From Allomyces macrogynus ATCC 38327 (lineage: Eukaryota; Blastocladiomycota; Blastocladiomycetes; Blastocladiales; Blastocladiaceae), in assembly GCA_000151295.1 (NCBI GenBank), contig GG745382.1, positions 148,206-159,256 on the forward strand: a stretch of DNA of 11,051 nucleotides. Reading direction: 5' to 3'. This document shows positions 1 through 7,100 of the stretch, piece after piece (the first letter of the stretch is position 1; the number at the start of each line of letters is the position of its first letter). Under the pieces are notes generated by a model. That model did not search any database. It was not told where the DNA came from and saw nothing but the letters and a program-made list of their open reading frames with translations. The translations under genes and the position numbers were made by a program.

Positions 1-1
1 G

Positions 2-2312
2 CGCGACCCCGCGCTGCCGAGTTCCGCGTCGGCGCAGTCGCTCGCGTCGGTGACCGAATCCGCGTCCGAGTCGGGCGGCGACGAGTCGACTGCCACCATG
101 GCGGCGGCGCCGCAGCCGGCCGTGGTCTTGAAGTACATCACCAAGGACTTGTGGGACCAGTCGGTCGCGCGGCTGGCCGCCGCGCCCGCGCTGACCTTGA
201 CCGACGAGGCCGGGACCGAGGAAGTGGCGGCGCCCGCGCCGACGGCCGAGGACGGCGGGATGACTGAGGAGGCACACAAGTTCCTGTTGGACTCGATCAA
301 GCACGTCTTCTCCACCTCGTCGGCGCTCAACCACTCGTTCAAGGTCCCCTCCAGTATCACCGAGAACGTGCACCCGTCGCGGCTCGACCTGCCGTCGATT
401 CGCGAGACCTACGCCGCCATCCTCGCCCGCGAACCGCGCGCGCGGTACCGCCGGTGTCTGACCGACGCGATCGAGCTGCTTCTCGCGCACTTGGACCTGA
501 ATTTGGGGTCGGCCGTCGAGTCCAAGTCGAAACTCGCGCAGTTCCTGATCCTGCTCGAGAACCCGCTGCTCGACGACACGGCGTTCCACGAGAGCTTGTT
601 CCGCCCGCTGCTGCAGCTGATCACGCGCCTCTCGCCGCGCGCGAAAGCCGTCCTCGTTCAGTGGTGGGCCGCGTTCCCGGAACCGCAGTTCCGCGCGCTC
701 GTGGAGCGGTTGCAGGGGTACTTGTCGGCGCATTACCACGCGGGGCCCACAAGGCCGGACGATGCGGTGGTCGCGGTCGTGCGAGTGTTAGGGCTGTGTT
801 ATTCGGCGAATGAGGTCGGGAATGTCGTGCCGTATGCCGCGTTTTATAATGCGACGCTCTGCGCGCAAATGAACTTCAAGGGTACGCTCCAATCTCGCAC
901 GCACGCAGTTGGGGCCATAGACCGAAATACTGACATGCTCATTGAATAGACGAGTACCGCGCGTGGCGCAAACTGCTCGACAAGTCCTCTCGCGCGCCCG
1001 GGCTCGCGGCACTCTCGTCGCCGATCGCGACCGCGGCCACCGCGACCGCGACCGCCTCGTCATCGACCCCGGACCAGTTCTCCTACTTCAGCTACCCGTT
1101 CCTGCTCGACCCGGTGGCCAAGGCGCGCATCATGCACATCGACGCGATGGTGCAAATGGCGCAAGAGTACGAGGACGCGTGCGTGTCGCAAGCGCTCGTC
1201 GTGCACACACAAAAGATGCTGCTCGCCGACGCCGCACGCACTGCGCAACTTCGAGGCCGCCGTGCAGCACATGACGATCCGTACCTGTGCTCGCGTGGCG
1301 CACGCACTTGATGCGATACTGGCCAGCTGCGCGAACCGCGAGTGAGAAGCGCTGAAGTCAAGTTGCACGAGACGCATGGACCAGGGCGGCGTGCAAAAGG
1401 AGTTTTTTCCAGGTGCTGCTCGCGCAACTGATGGACCCGCTGTATGGCTTGTTCACGTACGACGAGAGCACGCGGTACTCGTGGCTGAACGCTGCGTCGC
1501 TCGAGCCCGTGCGCCAGTTTGAATTGGTTGGGATCGTCCTCGGACTCGCGCTCTACAACGGCGTCATTGTCGACGTGCGGTTCCCGCGACTGCTCTACCG
1601 CCGGCTGTTGGGTGACGCGCCCACGCTCGACGACGTCAAGTCGACCTGGCCGGACTTGGGCCGCGGGTTGCAGCAGCTGCTCGACTGGGCCGACGGCGAC
1701 GTCGAGGACGTGTTCATGCGTTCCTTCGACGTCTCCGTCGCGGCCTACGGCGCCGTGCGCACCGTCGAGCTGAAGCCAGGCGGGTCGAATATCGCCGTCA
1801 CCAACGCGAACCGGCACGAGTACGTTGCGCTATACGTCGACTGGGTGTGCCGCAAGTCCGTCGAGTCGCAATTCCGCGCACTGCGCCGCGGGTTCCTGAA
1901 AGTGTGCGGCGGGTACGCGCTCGGCCTGTGCCGGCCCGAGGAAGTCGAGCAGTTGCTGTGCGGGCAGGAAGTGGACCTCGACATGTCGGCGCTCGAAAAA
2001 GGGTGCGGGTACGACGACGGGTACCATGCCGCGCACCCGACGATTCGCGATTTCTGGAGCATCGTGCATGCCATGGATCTGCCGCATAAGAAGATGCTGC
2101 TCGAGTTTGTCACCGCGTCGGATCGCGTCCCGCTCAAGGGGCTCGGGTCGCTCACGTTTGTCGTGCAGCGCAACGGGCCGGATTGCGATCGGTTGCCGAC
2201 GGCGCTGACGTGCTTTGGGCGGCTGCTGCTGCCGGAGTATGCGGGAAAGGAGAAGCTGAAGAGGTTCTTGGTCACGGCGATTGAGAATGCCAAGGGGTTT
2301 GGGCTTGTTTGA
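2..2312 (+). CDS. HECT-type E3 ubiquitin ligase, HECTD2/UBE3A-like (5' partial, frameshifted)
   Basis: E3 ligase that accepts ubiquitin from an E2 on a catalytic cysteine and passes it to substrates. Frame 2 is open to the left edge, so the N-terminus lies outside; the GTG at 50 is just an internal valine. Exon 2-881 holds an acidic Ala/Pro-rich stretch and then a helical region (FLILLENPLL, about 541-572) typical of the segment before HECT in HECTD2-like proteins. After the intron 882-949, coding resumes with DEYRAW and FSYFSYPFLLDP. The HECT domain covers about 1276-2309: DQGGVQKEFF (1379-1408), GLFTYDE (about 1446-1466), LKPGG, RPEEVE, and the active site LPTALTCF with Cys codon 2211-2213. 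It ends GFGLV, with the conserved Phe fourth from the C-terminus. Between 1281 and 1412 the conserved motifs change frame several times, and a TGA lies at 1309-1311. These are either sequence errors or real decay. The family call is firm; the subfamily is less so. Confidence 0.88.
882..949 (+). other. Intron 1 of the visible HECT gene (68 nt)
   Basis: GTACGC donor at 882, branch-like TACTGAC near 929, TAG acceptor ending 949. It is a phase 1 intron: the G at 881 joins AC at 950 to give Asp, so NFK continues as DEYRAW. Read-through would reach a TAG at the acceptor. The protein across the junction (FYN...NFK-DEYRAW) matches the continuous order in HECTD2-type ligases. Confidence 0.85.
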
Positions 2313-3595
2313 GCGGGGAGCGGGCCAGCGGTGGCGGATGGGAGGGGTGCGGCGCGCAACTGGAGATGACCAAGACCGGGATCGAGATGGGTGGGTGGAG
2401 AAGAAAGGGAGAGAGGGCTTTGTATACATATTTTTCGATGCAGCGTTGGCTGGGCTCCAAACGCCGAACAGCACACAAAGAAGCCAGCTGGGGTGCCTGG
2501 ACTTGTCCCTAAGTATCAGCAACAGGAGCAGCTGGAAACTGAACAACGCACAGCGACCCGTGCTGGTCGAATGAGCATGTGAGCGTTGGCAAACAGCGGG
2601 GTCACAGACAGGGCCGAATATTCCTGGTGGCAGGCATGATGACGTCTGGCCGCACGTGCTCCTGGCATGATGGAACACGATCATTATAACAGGACACGTT
2701 CTGAGCGTTCCTGCTGTTTGGTCACTTTCAGTTGGGACATGAGATTCGGCAGGCGGACACACCATGAGCCGCATTTCAAGAACGGATGCGCATGCATTCG
2801 GCTTCAGTTCCCAACATTAAATATCGCTTCAATACGACGCGAGCACGAGTAATGTCGATGATGATGGAATATGATGCGCGGAAACCGTTCTTCAATCCTC
2901 TAATCTAAAAATGCGAGGTATCATCACAATACTTCCACAATCCGCTGCCGACTCCAGAATTCCTTTCTTAACCTCAGCCACAAGGTCCGTTGCTCGGTCA
3001 TGAGCAGCACCACACACGGTCCCAAGATGCTGCCTCGACCGCTCAGTTCGAAACGCCATTTGTGACAGTGTTGACTGTGTGACCGCTCGTCAGCAGGCGC
3101 GATTCCGCGAGTAAGCGCCATGCGCTTCAGGTGCCAACATCCGGGCCACGAGTTTTCCCATCGCTTCGCAAAGTGACGAGCCGGCACAACAACAAATGTC
3201 GGCGAGTCCTTGAGCTCCAGTGGTGCGTGGCCAGTTGATGAGTTGGGTAGTACTAATCCTGGGTGGACCTTTCATGCCGACCGCTCAAATGCGTTTAGAA
3301 AACGTCACTGGAAGCGCGCACATTGAATCCAGGCTGTGATGAGCGGTGCGATTGAACTCACGACAAGGCTGGGCCGATTCATGATTTTGGGCTGCGGCAT
3401 CACGCCCCATCACAAAAGACGTCATGGCCAAGTCTCCAGCTGTACCCGCGCGCGCATCACCGCGGTTGTGAAGGGCCGAAAAGGGTATGAGCTGGTGGGT
3501 TGATGCGTGTGGAGAGGGCTCAAGTAAATACGCGTCTCAGAGTTCATTCTCGCAGCGCACAATGTGAAGGGGCCGAGGGCGCAAATCCGTGGCCC
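2313..3595. other. Intergenic spacer and probable 3' UTR of the HECT gene
   Basis: About 1.28 kb after the HECT stop, less GC-rich than the genes. I see no tRNA, no AATAAA close to the stop, no intron-split family motif and no element ends. A minus-strand frame at 2892-3275 carries only one internal stop (see findings) but matches nothing I recognise. A long minus-strand frame that crosses the HECT stop to 2774 looks like a shadow. The octamer GACCGCTC occurs at 3038, 3081 and 3279. Confidence 0.6.
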
Positions 3596-3599
3596 TTGG

Positions 3600-3864
3600 C
3601 CAATGAGGCTTGTGCAGTGCGTAAAAGCCGACCGTGGCGACGGCAGCCGGCGCGGCGCTCGCAGCCAGACCCCAACGCTCGAATGTTGCACGGGCGACGT
3701 CAGACCGGCAGCGAAGAGTGCGCAGGTGTGGCGTTATTTATATGAATGGGCCCTCGACAGCTGAAGCCTCGCATATGCCCGCTGGGTTTTGGCGAGATTT
3801 GGCCCGGCGTCCTCGTCCATAGTGTGGTTCTTCTTGCGGGTGTAAGCGCGCACGCGCCGCCAAT
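3600..3864 (+). promoter_or_regulatory. CCAAT boxes upstream of the ABCC gene
   Basis: CCAAT occurs at 3600-3604 and 3860-3864, both on the coding strand. The second lies 68 bp before the TATA box, a usual distance for binding of the heterotrimeric CCAAT factor (HAP/NF-Y). An AT-rich TTATTTATATG lies between them at about 3733. A five-base motif is common by chance, so function is inferred from position only. Confidence 0.35.
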
Positions 3865-3932
3865 GTCAGCCAGAGTGAAGCAGAAGAAAGCACAACAGAC
3901 TATCGCGCGAGCAAGCGGATGCGTCGCATCTG

Positions 3933-3941
3933 TATAAATAG
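3933..3941 (+). promoter_or_regulatory. TATA box of the ABCC transporter gene
   Basis: TATAAATAG fits the TBP-site consensus and stands alone in GC-rich surroundings. It lies 231 bp before the ATG at 4164. A transcript starting about 30 bp downstream (near 3965) would have a leader of about 200 nt with no ATG before 4164, which supports both the promoter and the chosen start. Initiation at this site is inferred. Confidence 0.6.
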
Positions 3942-4163
3942 AGCCGCGACCCCGCCCACGACAAATTCAAGACCGGCAAACCAACTCGTTCTTGTCCTGA
4001 TCCACGCTTGCGCGCCCAGTCTCTGGTCGACGCGCGACACGCCGGTCCTGCACGACCAAGAGTCCCTGCGTGCGCGCTCGTGTCGTCCACCTGTCAGCCG
4101 CAGAACGTCCCACCGCGCAGCGCCGGCTTGTTTGGACCCATTTTCTGTGCAAGCCTGCAGGCC

Positions 4164-7100
4164 ATGACCGACGCGTCGGGTTTTTGTGGCGACGGCCACT
4201 CGCTGGTACACTTCCCTTCTGGAGTTGACTTCACCATGCCCAATTGGTGTCCACCAACTGATCGTTGTCTCCTGGATCATGAATCGCCAACGCAACCTAG
4301 GCCATTCTCAGCGATGAGGGCCAAGCCGACTTGACGCTATGCTTTCAAGTGGGCGTCATTTTGCCCGTCATGTCGTTGCTCGCGTTCGCCATTCTCGCCA
4401 ACCGGCTGTGGTTCTTGAATGCGCGGCCGGATTTACCTGCCGAAATGACGGGCGGCGGGCGGTGGTTGCTCGTGTTCAAGATGGTACGATCGGCTGCACG
4501 GCCTCGATCTGATCATCGAGTCGAAACGACAAAACTGACAGGTGGAGAACATGTAGATCATGGCCGTCGCCAATTTAGCCGTGGTGATTGTGACGCTGGT
4601 CGTCGAGGCGACGCAGCCTAGGCCGGCCGCCGCGTCGACCTTGTTTGGCTGGATCAGTCTGTGCCTGCCGCTCGCTGTAGCGATTTTTTCGCACCACCTA
4701 GGTTTGTTTGCGCGATTATCCCTTCGCTCACCCACTTGAATAATCCGCGACTGACTCGGTCGTCGTTCTTGGCCGTCGCCAGAACACCACCGCAGCCGCC
4801 GCGCCTCGTCGTCGCTGTCGTCGCTCTACCTGCTCACCGTCGTCGTCCTCGCCGTCCGGCTGCGCACGCTTGCACTGCACCGCGACGATTACACGTCCAC
4901 GCTTACGACGCTCGCCGGCACGCAACTCGGCATCTCGGCCGTCCTCTTCATTGCCGAAAACTTCTCGTCCAAGCGCATGCGCACAGACGCGCGCGATGGT
5001 CGCAAGCAAGCCGACGAGTCTCCCGAACTGACCGCATCGTTCCTGTCCAAGATCACGTTCTGGTGGGTTCTGCCGCTGCTCTCGCGCGCCTCCAAGACGG
5101 TGCTCACGGCAACCGACCTGTGGGACTTGCCGCATCTCTGGTCGTCCCGACCCAACCAGCAGCGGCTGCAGCACGCGTGGGAGACCGAGTTGAAGAAGAG
5201 CGGCGACAAGGCATCATTTGCGCGCGCGCTCGCCGCCGCGTTTGGCCCACGCATCGCGGTCATGCTCCTGTTTGCGCTGCTCAACACGCTGATTGTGCTG
5301 CTCACACCCAAGTTTGTCGAGTACTTTGTCGGCTTCGTCGTTGCGCGCGGCACGCTCGCGGAACGGCCGCTCTCTGAAGGTCTCGCGATGGTGCTCGTGT
5401 TCATCGCGTACGGGATCACGCAGTCGGTGCTGAACGGACAGCAGCGTCACATTATGCAGACGGAAATGGCGCGCATGCTGGCCGCGATTCGCGGTGTCGT
5501 GTATCACAAGATCATGGCGATTCCGAGCCACGACCAGTCACAGTCGGGTACTAGTGGCAATATTGTCAACCACTGCCAGGTGGATGCGTCGCGCATTGTC
5601 GCGGCCATCCAATTCGTCGCTGCCATTGCGACGGTGCCGTTCGGACTCGTTCTCGGCATGGCGCTCATGTACCAGCAGGTCGGGTGGGCGATGATGATGG
5701 TGCTTGTGGTGACGGCGTTGCTCATGGCGCTCATGAGCCGGATCGGTGGGCCCATGGCCAAAGTGCAGACCGAGTCGCTCAAACACAACGATACGCGTAT
5801 TAAGCTGTGCTCAGATGCGCTCACGGGGATCAAGGTACGCTCTTGCTGCCGCGATGGTTCCACGGTTCTCTTTATGACCACTGTCGCGTTAACCCCTCCT
5901 CCGACCTGTACTTACGCTAGACCTACAAGCTCTACGGGTGGACGAAACCCATCGCCGACCGCATTCTCGCCGTGCGTGATGCGCAGCTGCGCGCGCTCCG
6001 CAAAATGACGATCCTCCTCAGCATCCAAGCTGGCTCGACTGACATCATGCCGACCCTGTCGGGTCTTTGCCATTTTCGCCGTCTATGGAGCAGCCTATGG
6101 CTCGGCCGACCTGACCGTGCAAAAGGTCTTTGTCGTGACAACGCTTTACCGGCTCATTTCCGGACCAATGGAGACGCTCGCGTTTGGGTGGGCGCCGCTT
6201 CTTGCGGCCTGGGTCTCGGTCCAACGAATTACCAAGTTCCTAAACACGCCCGAACTCGCCACGTATGTGGATCGGTCGACGGACACGACCGATCCGGTCG
6301 CGATCAGTGTCAAGGACGCGCAGTTTGCGTTTGTCGACGACAAGCCCGTGCTCGCCATCGACCAGCTCGAGTTTGCGCGCGGGTCTGTGACGGCTGTCGT
6401 TGGCCGCGTCGGTGCCGGCAAGACCGCATTGCTCAACGCCATCCTCGGCGAAGTCTACCAGACGTCGCCCAATGGCAGCGTGACGGTGCGCGGCACCGTG
6501 GCATACGCGTCGCAAAAGGCTTGGATCCTGAACGCGAGCCTGTGCGAGAACATCCTGTTCGGTCTGCCGTACGACGAAAAGAAGTACCGCAAGATTATCG
6601 AGGCGTGCGCGCTCAAGCGCGACTTGGCGATGCTCGTGAATGGCGACCAGACGCTGATTGGCGACAAGGGGATCAACCTGTCAGGTGGGCAGCGAGCGCG
6701 ACTGAACTGCGCCCGCGCGCTCTATGCTGACGCGGATCTGTTCCTACTCGACGACCCGTTGTCGGCGGTCGACGCGCACGTGGATCGGCACTTGTTTGAT
6801 GCGTGGTTCAACTTGGACTCGGGCCTGTTGCGCGGCAAGACGGTCGTGCTCGTCACGCACGCCGTGCACCACCTGCCTGACGTCGACCGGATCGTGGCTG
6901 TCCAGGACGGCAAGATCGCGGAGGTCGGGACGTACGCGGAACTGATGGCGCGCGAGGACGGCGTGGTCGCGGACCTGGTGCGCGAGTACATGGCCAAGCG
7001 GCGCGACGACGACGAGGAGGAGACGAGCGGGTCGGCGACCGACGACGTGCGCAACGAGGAAAAGAAGAAAAAGCGCGCGCTGGAAAAAACGCTGTCGTCG

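Noticed and set aside
1281..1412. One intron from GTACCT (1281) to TTTTTTCCAG (1412) to explain the broken HECT frame
   Set aside because: The phases do not fit (exon would end in phase 2 and resume in the wrong frame), and it would remove VRRTHL-like and DQGGVQKEFF motifs that belong to the domain.
1092..1817. Long minus-strand open frame (241 codons) opposite the HECT exon
   Set aside because: It lies opposite clearly conserved coding sequence on the plus strand. GC-rich third positions keep the antisense frame free of stops, and the predicted protein has no recognisable motif.
1830..2774. Minus-strand open frame of 314 codons crossing the HECT stop into the spacer
   Set aside because: Its second half is antisense to the conserved HECT C-lobe, and the part in the spacer (2313-2774) is low in order and rich in Ser, Pro and Cys with no family resemblance. 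An antisense transcript cannot be excluded but is not supported.
3034..3060. Possible tRNA B-box (AGTTCGAAACGCC near 3044)
   Set aside because: It departs from GGTTCGANTCC, and I find no matching A-box or acceptor stem at a suitable distance.
4206..4334. Reading exon 1 straight on through GVDFTMPNW as the N-terminus
   Set aside because: GVDFT looks a little like the ABCC D-F-T motif, but this frame stops at 4332-4334, while splicing to 4301 gives ADLTLCFQ followed directly by the first membrane helix.
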